Source: Carboxylicivirga linearis
GTDB lineage: Bacteria > Bacteroidota > Bacteroidia > Bacteroidales > Marinilabiliaceae
Direction: 5' to 3'
Length of the DNA stretch: 64,000 bases
NCBI RefSeq assembly: GCF_018271995.1
Contig: NZ_JAGUCO010000001.1
Location: 620,001-684,000 of the forward strand
The notes below the pieces were generated by a model. It was not told the DNA's origin and made no database searches. It saw nothing but the letters and a program-made list of their open reading frames with translations. Both the position numbers and the translations under genes were made by a program. How positions within the stretch are numbered: the stretch's first letter is position 1; the number at the start of each line of letters is the position of its first letter. Shown here piece after piece: positions 38,404 through 46,751 of this stretch.

Positions 38404-39518
38404 TTCATCTGAATCAAGGGGTTACTCATCGTAGTAACTCCTTTTTGTTTATTGCTATCTTTCAAATTAAGTTCCTTGTGAATGTAGTACATGGGTACGG
38501 TTCCCTTACCTTTTACTTTTCTGGCCGATCGGGCAATGGTATGGTAATTAGTACTGACTTTTTTTTGAATCGACTCAGAAATATTTATTTGCATGGGTTC
38601 GCAACTAGCTTGCATGCGGGCAGCCATATTTACGGTTTCTCCAAAAATGTCAAATGATAAATTGGTAGTGCTGACTGAGCTACATATGACGTCACCGCTA
38701 TAAAGCCCAATTTTTATTTCCCATTTAATTTGATTGGTCTTATTTCTTTCAATTATAGCTTCTCGTATTTTAACCGCGGCCTGCACAGCACGTAATTCTA
38801 CATTATCAGTTTGATGGAACATTCCACAAACGGCCATATAAGCATCTCCAATAGTTTTTATGCGTGTACAACTTTCAGATTCAATGACATTATCGAATTC
38901 TTTAAAAGTATCTTGTAGTTCACGCAGTAATGTACCATGTGACATCTTACCTGATTTAGAGGTAAAATCGACCATGTCAACAAACATAACTACTGTATTA
39001 CGATAACACTTGGGTGGTATCGAACCGTATTGTTTAATTTGTTTTAAAATAGGGTCCGGAAGAATGGAGCGAAGTATCGTGTCGTTTATATGATTGGATA
39101 AAATGAGTTGATTTCGTTGTTGTTTAAGTTCTTTAATTTGAGCAGAAAGGTTAAGCGCTGATTGTATACGAGTCAATAAGTATGATGGATCAATAGGCTT
39201 TTTTACAAAGTATATTACCCCGGCTTCAAAAGCATTTTTAATATCCTCTGGCGAGTCAGCAGCAGAAAGCAGTATAATAGGAATATCAAGTGTTAATTCA
39301 TTACTTTTAAGTTTGGAAACTGCCTCTATACCGGACATAACTGGCATTTCGCAATCCATTAAAATTAAATCGGGCATATGTCGAATGGCCTGTTTACAAG
39401 CTTCCCTGCCATCAGATGCTGTTTCTATTTCAGCATTTTCATAGCTATCACGAACCAAATTACTTAAAAAAGCAATTATGGTAGGAGAGTCATCTACAAT
39501 TAATATCTTCTTAACCAT
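38400..39518 (-). CDS. response regulator with class III adenylate cyclase output
   Basis: 372 residues. Receiver domain (1-about 125) with acidic Asp9/Asp10, phospho-acceptor Asp55 (LILMDCEMP) and Lys107 (VKKP). A helical linker precedes a class III cyclase domain (about 172-350): metal Asp181 (FVDMVDF) and Asp225 (KTIGDAY), adenine-selecting Lys221 and Asp290 (SFDIFGE), and Asn297/Arg301 (VNMAAR), so all six key residues are present. The product is predicted to be cAMP. No sensor kinase is in the same operon. The final residues, about 359-368, are encoded by the terminator hairpin of ettA. Confidence 0.9.
   Translation of the reverse strand: MVKKILIVDDSPTIIAFLSNLVRDSYENAEIETASDGREACKQAIRHMPDLILMDCEMPVMSGIEAVSKLKSNELTLDIPIILLSAADSPEDIKNAFEAGVIYFVKKPIDPSYLLTRIQSALNLSAQIKELKQQRNQLILSNHINDTILRSILPDPILKQIKQYGSIPPKCYRNTVVMFVDMVDFTSKSGKMSHGTLLRELQDTFKEFDNVIESESCTRIKTIGDAYMAVCGMFHQTDNVELRAVQAAVKIREAIIERNKTNQIKWEIKIGLYSGDVICSSVSTTNLSFDIFGETVNMAARMQASCEPMQINISESIQKKVSTNYHTIARSARKVKGKGTVPMYYIHKELNLKDSNKQKGVTTMSNPLIQMN
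38416..38447 (+). terminator. ettA terminator embedded in the cyclase gene
   Basis: An 11-bp stem (38416-38426 with 38433-38443, one G-U) with a 6-nt loop, followed by T on the plus strand. It begins 13 bp after the ettA stop and is also codons of the minus-strand cyclase. Confidence 0.85.
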
Positions 39519-39658
39519 TCGTTAATAAATCTGTTGCGAAAGTTATTCATGTGTACGCAAATACAAGCTATATATTTACGTATCTTTTGTAGAAGGTGCT
39601 TATGTATTGATGAAGCTTTCTATTTTTACTGTGTATTTTTTAACTCAATGACTAACGT

Positions 39659-40123
39659 ATGATTATTAATGACCAATTACTGAAGCCTGTTATTCTTGAA
39701 TCAAAGAATAATGACAGAAGAAGAAAGAATTATAATTTTCATAAAGAAATGGAGGATCCATTGCAAAGAATGATAAACGTATTGCAGCCCGATAGCTATG
39801 TGCAGCCTCATAAACATGAAAATCCAGATAAGCGCGAGGCCTTTATTATTCTGAAAGGACGTTTATTAGTAATTATTTTTAGCGCAGAAGGAGAGATTAC
39901 TGAATCTGCTATTCTTGACCATTCATTGGGAAATTATGGATACGATATTGATGCCGGTGTATTTCACTCTATTATAGCTTTAGAAGCGGATACAGTTGTT
40001 TATGAGGTAAAAGATGGACCATATTTTCCGTTAGATGATAAAAACTTTGCAACCTGGGCACCCAAAGAGGGTGATATGGATGCACTTTCTTATAACGAAA
40101 AACTGAAAAAGTTACTTTTATAA
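39659..40123 (+). CDS. cupin-fold metalloprotein, WbuC-like
   Basis: 154 residues with a single cupin barrel. Motif 1 QPHKHENPDKREAFIILKGRL (about 48-68) supplies two His and a Glu; motif 2 has GVFHSIIALE with a His, so a metal site is complete. The N-terminus (HKEMEDPLQRMINVLQPDSY) and C-terminal KDGPYFPLDDKNFATWAPKE fit the WbuC family, which sits in O-antigen loci in enteric bacteria. No polysaccharide genes are nearby and the reaction is unknown. Start ATG 39659. A strong hairpin follows. Confidence 0.8.
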   Translation: MIINDQLLKPVILESKNNDRRRKNYNFHKEMEDPLQRMINVLQPDSYVQPHKHENPDKREAFIILKGRLLVIIFSAEGEITESAILDHSLGNYGYDIDAGVFHSIIALEADTVVYEVKDGPYFPLDDKNFATWAPKEGDMDALSYNEKLKKLLL

Positions 40124-40160
40124 AATGCCTGTTTTTATTGGTAAGGCATGGAAGAAAAAA

Positions 40161-40200
40161 ACGCGCTTATGTTTTAACCAAAACATAAGCACGTTTTTTT
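40161..40200. terminator. bidirectional terminator between cupin gene and winged-helix gene
   Basis: A 15-bp stem (40161-40175 with 40180-40194, one mismatch or G-U pair) and a 4-nt loop, flanked by seven A and seven T. It serves both convergent genes. Confidence 0.92.
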
Positions 40201-40209
40201 AAATCATAG

Positions 40210-40230
40210 TTACGTTTTTTAAAAACGTAA
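40210..40230. terminator. second palindrome beside the 40161 terminator
   Basis: An 8-bp stem TTACGTTT/AAACGTAA (40210-40217 with 40223-40230) in a fully palindromic T/A tract. Its right flank GTAAGCATGTTTTTTT is a near copy of the end of the preceding hairpin, suggesting local duplication. Confidence 0.55.
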
Positions 40231-40258
40231 GCATGTTTTTTTCAAAGCTTAATATGTC

Positions 40259-40435
40259 TTATTTAGGTTCCCAAAAACAACGCTTTGGCGAAACTATTTT
40301 CTCTTCTTCTTTTAATGTTTTCATGGCTTTGTCTACTTCTTTCTTGTCTAATCCACTTAGTTCTGCAATTTCACCTGCTTTTAAGGGTTTGGCTGCTTTC
40401 TTCATTGCGTCCAGTACTTTGTCTGTTGTTTCCAT
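40259..40435 (-). CDS. small winged-helix/HTH protein, 58 residues
   Basis: From ATG at 40435 to TAA at 40259-40261: [20 protein letters not shown], then [20 protein letters not shown], then a charged stretch ending PKRCFWEPK. The helix-turn-helix pattern ([22 protein letters not shown]) followed by a short wing ([11 protein letters not shown]) fits minimal MarR-like winged-helix regulators found in anaerobic bacteria and archaea. A perfect inverted repeat lies 22-67 bp upstream of the start. It is downstream of the NarL-type regulator on the same strand. Confidence 0.82.
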   Translation of the reverse strand: METTDKVLDAMKKAAKPLKAGEIAELSGLDKKEVDKAMKTLKEEEKIVSPKRCFWEPK

Positions 40436-40456
40436 TTTATAGAATTTAAGTTTGTT

Positions 40457-40502
40457 ATATTATTGCTTCATATCCGACAAATGAATTTGATAGCAATAAT
40501 AT
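40457..40502. promoter_or_regulatory. 11-bp perfect inverted repeat upstream of the winged-helix gene
   Basis: ATATTATTGCT (40457-40467) and AGCAATAATAT (40492-40502) are exact reverse complements separated by 24 bp. There is no U-tract in either direction. It may be an operator for the winged-helix protein or a 5' UTR stem. Confidence 0.5.
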
Positions 40503-40573
40503 CCATTTGCTAACAGTTATTACTTTTATTGGTTTAAACACGCATCTGAAATTTTAGATAAAATTTGTGAGGA

Positions 40574-41224
40574 CTATTGGTCAAAGGAACTTTTTAGATC
40601 AGATTCTTTTAATGCGTAATTAACTAAACCTGCATTAGACTTAATACCAAGTTTTTTATGAATGTTTTTGCGATGAGTGTCAATGGTGAATTTGCTAATT
40701 TTTAGTTGCTGGGCAATTTCCAGAGTACTTCTTCCTTTTGCAATTAGCTCAAGTATTTCGTTCTCGCGTTTGGTAAGCTTCCCAAGCTCAGCATTCACTC
40801 TTTGTTTCTTCCAATCTTCAACGTTTAAAGGTAGTTTTTTACTAAAGTAATATTCGCCGCGAATAACAGTTTTTATGGCAGTCAGGAGCTCATTTCGTTC
40901 GACATTCTTAGTAATATAGCCTTTTGCTCCTGCATCCAGCATTTCAATAACATCAGCACTCTGATCATACATTGACAAAGCTAGAATAGGTATCTCAGGA
41001 AAATCTTTAGATAAAGCTCTGGTAGCGGAGACGCCATCTATAACAGGCATTCTAATATCTGTAATGATAAGATTCGGCGTTAATCCATTTTCGAGATGTT
41101 TTATTAATTCAAATCCATTGCACGCTTCTGCAATAACGGTAATGTTGTTGACAGGGGCTAGTATCGATTTTATGCCATCTATAAATAACTGATGATCGTC
41201 GGCAATGATAACTTTTATACTCAT
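40574..41224 (-). CDS. NarL/FixJ-family response regulator
   Basis: 216 residues. Receiver domain with Asp9/Asp10, phospho-acceptor Asp56 (NLIITDIRMP) and Lys in GYITKNVER; a LuxR-type HTH (about 145-205) with KLTKRENEILELIAKGRSTLEIA and KISKFTIDTHRKNIHKKLG. It binds DNA, unlike the other signalling proteins here. Its ATG overlaps the stop of the upstream kinase gene (ATGA), so the pair is translationally coupled and is very likely cognate. Confidence 0.95.
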   Translation of the reverse strand: MSIKVIIADDHQLFIDGIKSILAPVNNITVIAEACNGFELIKHLENGLTPNLIITDIRMPVIDGVSATRALSKDFPEIPILALSMYDQSADVIEMLDAGAKGYITKNVERNELLTAIKTVIRGEYYFSKKLPLNVEDWKKQRVNAELGKLTKRENEILELIAKGRSTLEIAQQLKISKFTIDTHRKNIHKKLGIKSNAGLVNYALKESDLKSSFDQ

Positions 41225-43236
41225 AAAGGCACCTTTAATATTACTGTAGTTCCATTGTTTTTAGCAGAGTCAATATTAAACTGACCGTTTAGTTTATCAA
41301 TCCGCTTTTCGATATTTGTAAGACCATATCCTATTTTTATTTCTTTAATATCGAATCCTGTTCCGTTATCTTCCAGTATTAAAACCAGCTGATTTTCGTC
41401 GATAGAGAATTGAATAATGCATTCTGATGCTTTGGCATGCTTGATGACGTTCGTTAGTAGTTCCTGAATTATTCTGAAGAGCTGAATTTCAATGGTTGAA
41501 TTAATATTTATTTTATCATCAACATCTACATTAATAACTTCAATTTGCAATTGATTGCTTTCTGAAATCTGGTTTGCAATTGTTTGAGTTGCAGTGATCA
41601 GCCCCTTGGCAATTAATGCATTAGTATTTTTGTTGTGCGCAATTTTTCTGATTTCCTGATAAGTATCCTCAGATAAAGATTGCAGGTGGTCAAGTTCGGG
41701 TTTTATCTGGTCAATACTCTCATCAGGCAAGGCTTTTATACCCTCGATGTATAATTTAAGAGTGGCAATTTTACTTCCCAGATTATCATGAAGATCGTTG
41801 GCAATTCGGCTCCTTTCTTTTTCCTGTGCGTCAATAATGGCATCAATACCTTGAAGTTCTTGTCTTTTGAGAATTTGTTCTACTTCCTGTTCTTTAATTT
41901 TAAACTCCTGTTTGATGAGTAACTGCTTGCGTTTAGTCCATATTTGGTGGATGTATCCAAAGAGCAAAGAAACAATGAGCAAGGCAAGTACAATAAACAA
42001 AAAAATACGATTTCGGTTTCGCGCTATGTCAATCTCTAGATTGGTTACCTGAAGTTCAGACAGCTCGCGTTTTGCTTTTTGAGTTTCGTACTTGGTTTGA
42101 ATTTCATTGAATACTTTCTGGTCATGAGCATTCATTAAACTATCGTTGAGAGTTCTTGAGAGTTCGGCATAGTTCAGTGCTTTTGCAAATTGATTTAATC
42201 CTTTATAACATTTTGCGATTTGGTCGTAAGCAAAAACCAGTTGTGTACCATTTACTTTCTCAGCTACCTGATTGTAATAGTGTAAGGCTTTCGTGAATTC
42301 TTTATTTTTTAAATGAATATATCCCAGATTTCCTAGGGTAACTTCCAAGCCTGTTACCAAGTTTAATTGCTTTTTTAAAGCAATGGTTTTATTCAAATAG
42401 TATTTAGCTTTTTCAGGATCTTTATCCAGGTAAATACTTCCCAAATTATTATAAATGATTGAAAGCGATCGTGTATTATCTTGCTTTTTAGCTAGTTCTT
42501 CGGCTTCCAAATTATATTTAATGGCAGTAACCGTATCGCCAACTTTATAATATTGCGCAGCAAGATTCGGTAAAGTTATGAGTTGATATTGAGTCAGGTT
42601 ATTTGTTTTGAAAATGCTCAAAGCTTTATTGCTAAATTCAATAGCCTTATCATATTTTCCAAGCTCTGCCATTGCGCTGGCAATATTGCTGTAACATTTG
42701 GCAGCATTCAGGTCATCCTCTACTTCTTCGAAATACGTAGCACTTTCAGTTAATATTTCAATAGTCAGGTTGTAATTGCCTTGTCGCAAATAAATAGCAC
42801 CCAAACTAATATCTACAATAGAAGCACGCTCTGTGTTCCCAATATTCGTTAGTAGGTCTTTTGTTTTTTCAAAATAATAGATGGCTGAATCAAGTTGCGT
42901 TCGATAAAAATAATTGCGTCCAAGCTGATTATATGTTTCGGCAAGAATCGAATCGTTTGATTGATAGTGTAAAGCTTCCAGAGCATGTTTTTTCCCAAGA
43001 TTTAAGTCAATTCGCTCATAAAGTTTTGATAGATGTAGGTTGGTTTGGGCTAGATCATAGTCGTTTGTACAATTCTTGAGTTTTGATTGTAAACTGTCTA
43101 TTTCGGCATTATTAGCATAAATAAATAAGGGGATAAAAGCAAGGAATACAAACGATAGTGTTATTCTTAAAGAGTAAAACGGAATTAATTTAAGAGAATG
43201 GACAAACATAAAGTGATCTTGAGGTTTTGGTTTCAT
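41221..43236 (-). CDS. TPR-containing NarX-type sensor histidine kinase
   Basis: 671 residues from the ATG at 43236, which has an AAGGA sequence 7 nt upstream; the ATG at 43209 is the alternative. Signal-anchor or signal peptide near 20-40, about eight TPR repeats (60-380; for example AKCYSNIASAMAELGKYDKAIEFSNKAL), a transmembrane helix (about 411-432), a coiled coil, a HisKA_3 domain with His in ERSRIANDLHDNLG, and an HATPase with NVIKHA and EDNGTGFD plus GYGLTNIEKRI. The TPR part is probably periplasmic. It is the cognate kinase of the overlapping NarL-type regulator. Confidence 0.94.
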   Translation of the reverse strand: MKPKPQDHFMFVHSLKLIPFYSLRITLSFVFLAFIPLFIYANNAEIDSLQSKLKNCTNDYDLAQTNLHLSKLYERIDLNLGKKHALEALHYQSNDSILAETYNQLGRNYFYRTQLDSAIYYFEKTKDLLTNIGNTERASIVDISLGAIYLRQGNYNLTIEILTESATYFEEVEDDLNAAKCYSNIASAMAELGKYDKAIEFSNKALSIFKTNNLTQYQLITLPNLAAQYYKVGDTVTAIKYNLEAEELAKKQDNTRSLSIIYNNLGSIYLDKDPEKAKYYLNKTIALKKQLNLVTGLEVTLGNLGYIHLKNKEFTKALHYYNQVAEKVNGTQLVFAYDQIAKCYKGLNQFAKALNYAELSRTLNDSLMNAHDQKVFNEIQTKYETQKAKRELSELQVTNLEIDIARNRNRIFLFIVLALLIVSLLFGYIHQIWTKRKQLLIKQEFKIKEQEVEQILKRQELQGIDAIIDAQEKERSRIANDLHDNLGSKIATLKLYIEGIKALPDESIDQIKPELDHLQSLSEDTYQEIRKIAHNKNTNALIAKGLITATQTIANQISESNQLQIEVINVDVDDKININSTIEIQLFRIIQELLTNVIKHAKASECIIQFSIDENQLVLILEDNGTGFDIKEIKIGYGLTNIEKRIDKLNGQFNIDSAKNNGTTVILKVPL

Positions 43237-43252
43237 AGATTGTCCTTTTATT

Positions 43253-43260
43253 CAAATGTA
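43253..43260 (-). promoter_or_regulatory. candidate -7 box of the TPR kinase-regulator operon
   Basis: Reads TACATTTG on the minus strand and lies about 10 bp before the expected start site, giving a very short leader for the ATG at 43236. Confidence 0.45.
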
Positions 43261-43306
43261 AGGATTTATAAATGGGTATTCAAGTTGTTGCTGATTAGGA
43301 AGTAAT

Positions 43307-43346
43307 GCAACCGCGTTGACGTAATTTGTTAGTGCAACGCGGTTGC
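43307..43346 (-). terminator. 12-bp GC-rich hairpin after the T9SS-cargo gene
   Basis: A perfect 12-bp stem GCAACCGCGTTG/CAACGCGGTTGC (43307-43318 with 43335-43346) and a 16-nt loop, 25 bp after the stop of the minus-strand gene. It has no U-tract. It may be a processing or stability element or an inefficient terminator. Confidence 0.6.
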
Positions 43347-43370
43347 TATTTAACCCTATCCTTATTAATT

Positions 43371-44966
43371 CTATTCGACAATTATTTTTTTAGAAAACGA
43401 TCCCTTTGTAGTTGTCACTCTTACAATGTATAGACCTTTTCCATAGTCTGATAGGTTTATGTGATCTTGGTTCTCGCTAATGTTGAAAATGTTTATAACC
43501 GATCCGTTGAGATTCATTAATTCTACATTTTTGATTCCTTCAGCTTTGATAAACAGGTCTCCTTTAGTTGGGTTTGGATAGATTAGTGTACCTGTACCTG
43601 AGGATGTTTCAATATTAGTAGTGATTGAAAATACAGCTGTAAGATTTAAGTTGGATGTTACATTTTGAATGGTAAGTGGATTTTCGGTTGAATATGAAGT
43701 GCCGTCTTCAGCTTGCCATTCTATAAATTCACTTGAAGCATCAGGTATAGCTTCAACAGTTGATGCGTTATCGGCACGTTGCACAATCTGAATTGTTTCT
43801 CCATTTATGCTTCCGTTTCCATCAGCTACGAAGTTTAAATTATAACCAAATTGCCATTGGAGGTATGGTCGTGGGTTAGCATCATATTCAGTCACAGTTT
43901 TAATCACCCATATTTCATCAAAATCCCACCCGGGAAAATTATCAGCATCGGAAAACATTGAGGTTTCATAACCTGATGCTGTCTGGGAATTTTCGTCGAT
44001 TGCTATTGCATTTGTTTGGCCTGTTGTTTCGGTATCAAAATAACAATTCGTTGCTGTTGATGCTCCTTCGTTGGAGCCAATAAAGCCGGCAGTTGTGTAA
44101 GTTCCGCTCACATTACCTGTGGCATAACAGTTGGAGATAGATGCAAAAGTGGTTTCGTTTGAGTAATTTCTACCTGCAAAGGCTGCTACCCATTGATAAC
44201 CATGAACAGAGGCATGTGAGTAACAATCTTCAATAGTGGAAGTCTGGTTCTGAGCAACCAATCCGCCAAATGATTTTGCTCCATAGCCTCCTGTGCTGTT
44301 TATGCTGTTAAAAGAGAAACAGTACCTCATAGATGAACTACCTACCAAACTTCCCATTAAGCCACCTGTATAACCGTATCCTGTCTGAATCTCCAGGTTA
44401 GTGTAACAATAGGTAACCTCGCTGTATGTGGTTGCCATCCCAATTAATCCTGCTACGGTATTGCCGTTTGCGCCCTGTACTAATCCACCTGTTGCATGAC
44501 AGTTACTAATAATTGACTGGTTGGCATATCCTACCAGAGTAGCTGTATATTCTTTGCCTTTTACATTGCAGTCTTTCATTCCAACATTAATGATTGAGGC
44601 ATTTATAATATAACCGAATAAAGCCCGGTAATCGGTATATTGTACATTGCAAGTTAATCCGCTAATCGTATGATTCCGTCCGTTCAGCGAACCAGTGAAG
44701 TTGTTTGTTTTATTACCAATGGGCGAGAAACCATTGCTACTGTTCCATGTCGAACTAGCACTGGCATCGATGTTGGAAGTTAAGATAAAATGCTTATCCC
44801 AGTCAGCAACTGTTTCAGAAAGTGTTCTAAGTTGATCAAGTGAGGCAATCTGAAAAGGATCATTTTCTGTTCCGTCACCACCATCATATGCTGCGGTGGT
44901 ATTGTTTTCTGAATATGCAATTGAAAGCATACCGAATAATGCGAGAAGGGTAAAAAGTTTGTTCAT
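43371..44966 (-). CDS. GLUG-like repeat protein with T9SS C-terminal sorting domain
   Basis: I start at ATG 44966 (531 residues) because a promoter box (44995-45002) places the transcript start near 44988, inside the alternative ATG at 44990. A signal peptide (MNKLFTLLALFGMLSIAYS) precedes many short beta-helix-type repeats with GLMG, GLVA, CYATGN and NCYFDT units (about 40-320), as in GLUG-domain adhesins. A domain with NGSINGETIQIV and FIEWQAEDGTSYST (about 350-440) resembles InlB-type bacterial repeats. The last about 75 residues (IYPNPTKGDLFI...GKGLYIVRVTTTKGSFSKKIIVE) form a type A T9SS signal. It is expected on the cell surface. Confidence 0.85.
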   Translation of the reverse strand: MNKLFTLLALFGMLSIAYSENNTTAAYDGGDGTENDPFQIASLDQLRTLSETVADWDKHFILTSNIDASASSTWNSSNGFSPIGNKTNNFTGSLNGRNHTISGLTCNVQYTDYRALFGYIINASIINVGMKDCNVKGKEYTATLVGYANQSIISNCHATGGLVQGANGNTVAGLIGMATTYSEVTYCYTNLEIQTGYGYTGGLMGSLVGSSSMRYCFSFNSINSTGGYGAKSFGGLVAQNQTSTIEDCYSHASVHGYQWVAAFAGRNYSNETTFASISNCYATGNVSGTYTTAGFIGSNEGASTATNCYFDTETTGQTNAIAIDENSQTASGYETSMFSDADNFPGWDFDEIWVIKTVTEYDANPRPYLQWQFGYNLNFVADGNGSINGETIQIVQRADNASTVEAIPDASSEFIEWQAEDGTSYSTENPLTIQNVTSNLNLTAVFSITTNIETSSGTGTLIYPNPTKGDLFIKAEGIKNVELMNLNGSVINIFNISENQDHINLSDYGKGLYIVRVTTTKGSFSKKIIVE

Positions 44967-44994
44967 AATAAATGGGTTTATAATTAACATAACT

Positions 44995-45002
44995 CAAATA
45001 TA
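44995..45002 (-). promoter_or_regulatory. candidate -7 box of the T9SS-cargo gene
   Basis: Reads TATATTTG on the minus strand. Start site near 44988; leader about 20 nt to the ATG at 44966. Confidence 0.5.
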
Positions 45003-45123
45003 TTAGGATATTTATGCATAATAAATACCTAATTGTAGGTAGTTGATATTGTCTGGATTATTAAGATTTCAAAAAAATCTAAATACCTTTTCCGCTTAAA
45101 TATTAAGTTTCGATAAGCTTTAG

Positions 45124-45131
45124 TATCTTTG
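45124..45131 (+). promoter_or_regulatory. candidate -7 box of hisS
   Basis: Reads TATCTTTG followed by CAGC. It gives a leader of about 30 nt. The -33 region has only weak T-rich candidates. Confidence 0.6.
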
Positions 45132-45167
45132 CAGCTCAATAAATTACGATAATAACGAAACAAGAAT

Positions 45168-46532
45168 ATGGCTCAGAAACCAAGTATACCTAAAGGTACC
45201 AGGGATTTTTCGCCTGTGGAGATGGTGAAACGTAACTACATTTTCGATACGGTAAAATCTGTTTTTCAGAAGTATGGATACTTACCTATTGAAACTCCTG
45301 CCATGGAAAATCTATCAACCTTATTAGGTAAATATGGTGAAGAAGGAGATAAATTATTATTCAAAATATTGAATTCGGGAGATTATCTAAAAAAAGCCGA
45401 TGCTGGATTGCTGGCCGAAAAAGCTTCGAATAAGGTGATAACTCAATTGAGCGAAAAAGGACTTCGATATGATTTAACGGTTCCTTTTGCTCGTTACGTT
45501 GTTCAGCATCAAAATGAGATCTCTTTTCCTTTTAAGCGTTATCAGATTCAACCTGTTTGGAGAGCCGATCGTCCTCAAAAAGGTCGTTATCGCGAATTTT
45601 TTCAGTGCGATGTGGATGTAGTTGGAAGTAATTCCTTGCTGAATGAAGTGGAGTTGATTCAGATTGTTGATGAGGTTTATCAGCTTTTAAACATCAATGT
45701 AGTGTTAAAACTGAATAACCGTAAAGTACTTTCTGGTATTGCCGAAATCATCAATGCTTCTGATAAAATTGTTGATATTACCGTTGCCATTGATAAGTTG
45801 GATAAAATTGGTTTGGAAAAAGTAAACGAAGAGTTGGCTTCAAAAGGATTATCCGAAGAAGCTATTCAAACCATACAGCCAATCATCATGTTGAGCGGAA
45901 CCAATAGAGAAAAGGTTGCCAAATTGCGTGAAGTACTAGCTGCTTCTGAGGTTGGATTGAAAGGTGTAGATGAGTTAGAGACTGTTTTGAATTATCTGGA
46001 TGTTTTAAATCTTGATTTGGAAGTGGAGTTGGATCTGACATTGGCTCGCGGATTGAACTATTATACAGGTGCTATTTTTGAAGTAAAATCTAAAGATGTT
46101 GCTATTGGAAGTATTACCGGTGGTGGTCGTTACGATGATTTAACCGGAATTTTCGGTTTGAAAGATGTTTCGGGTGTAGGTATTTCTTTTGGTGCCGATC
46201 GTATTTACGATGTAATGAACCAGTTGGAATTATTCCCTAAAGCCGATGGAGCCAAAACACGTGCTATGTTTGTGAATTTTGGAGGTGAGGATGAGTTGTA
46301 TGCCTTAGGTATCCTTTCGCAAATTCGTAAGGCAGGGATTAACGCTGAATTATTCCCAGATAATGCCAAAATGAAGAAGCAGATGAACTATGCCAACAAA
46401 AAAGAAATTCCTTTTGTTGTGCTTTCTGGCGAGGAAGAACGACAAGAAGGTGTAGTGACTTTGAAGAATATGGAAACAGGTGAACAAAGCAAATTGGGTG
46501 TTGACGAATTGATAAAAGTCATCAGCATCTAA
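45168..46532 (+). CDS. hisS: histidyl-tRNA synthetase
   Basis: Class II synthetase charging tRNA-His. 454 residues. Motif 1 region [23 protein letters not shown], motif 2 [23 protein letters not shown], His-specific [14 protein letters not shown], and motif 3 [12 protein letters not shown] with [13 protein letters not shown]-terminal anticodon-binding domain (about 365-454) follows. Monocistronic, with its own promoter box and terminator. Confidence 0.98.
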   Translation: MAQKPSIPKGTRDFSPVEMVKRNYIFDTVKSVFQKYGYLPIETPAMENLSTLLGKYGEEGDKLLFKILNSGDYLKKADAGLLAEKASNKVITQLSEKGLRYDLTVPFARYVVQHQNEISFPFKRYQIQPVWRADRPQKGRYREFFQCDVDVVGSNSLLNEVELIQIVDEVYQLLNINVVLKLNNRKVLSGIAEIINASDKIVDITVAIDKLDKIGLEKVNEELASKGLSEEAIQTIQPIIMLSGTNREKVAKLREVLAASEVGLKGVDELETVLNYLDVLNLDLEVELDLTLARGLNYYTGAIFEVKSKDVAIGSITGGGRYDDLTGIFGLKDVSGVGISFGADRIYDVMNQLELFPKADGAKTRAMFVNFGGEDELYALGILSQIRKAGINAELFPDNAKMKKQMNYANKKEIPFVVLSGEEERQEGVVTLKNMETGEQSKLGVDELIKVISI

Positions 46533-46552
46533 AAACGAAATTACATACTTTT

Positions 46553-46588
46553 GCGGATAAGGTATTTATTTACTTTATCCGCTTTTTT
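46553..46588 (+). terminator. intrinsic terminator after hisS
   Basis: An 8-bp stem GCGGATAA/TTATCCGC (46553-46560 with 46575-46582), a 14-nt loop and six T. A TACTTTTG box (46546-46553) ends on the first base of the stem. Confidence 0.88.
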
Positions 46589-46680
46589 ATGGGTAGAATT
46601 TTAAAAAACAGTAATCTGATTATTAGCTCTTTTGGTGGCGATATTCGTTGCCCTTGATTCAGGTACTTCTTAAATTGCAT

Positions 46681-46706
46681 GTTGAATACCGATAAATATT
46701 TTCAAC
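46681..46706 (+). promoter_or_regulatory. small stem in the hutH upstream region
   Basis: GTTGAA/TTCAAC (46681-46686 with 46701-46706) with a 14-nt loop, 46-71 nt before hutH. Weak; it is the only structure noticed in the 163 bp after the hisS terminator. Confidence 0.25.
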
Positions 46707-46751
46707 GCAAATCTATCGATTCATTAATATCATTGTATTGTAATTTCACTT

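Noticed and set aside
38416-38447. Reading the hairpin as a terminator for the cyclase gene
   Set aside because: It lies upstream of the cyclase stop on that strand, and the T-run is on the ettA side.
40233-40442. Plus-strand 69-residue frame opposite the winged-helix gene
   Set aside because: It is the antisense of a convincing HTH coding frame and is Ser/Phe-rich without family features.
44967-44990. Upstream ATG for the T9SS-cargo gene
   Set aside because: It would precede the signal peptide by eight residues, and the promoter box places the start site within it.
46741-46748. TAATTTCA as the hutH -7 box
   Set aside because: It lacks the final G and ends 3 bp before the ATG, leaving no room for a transcript start.
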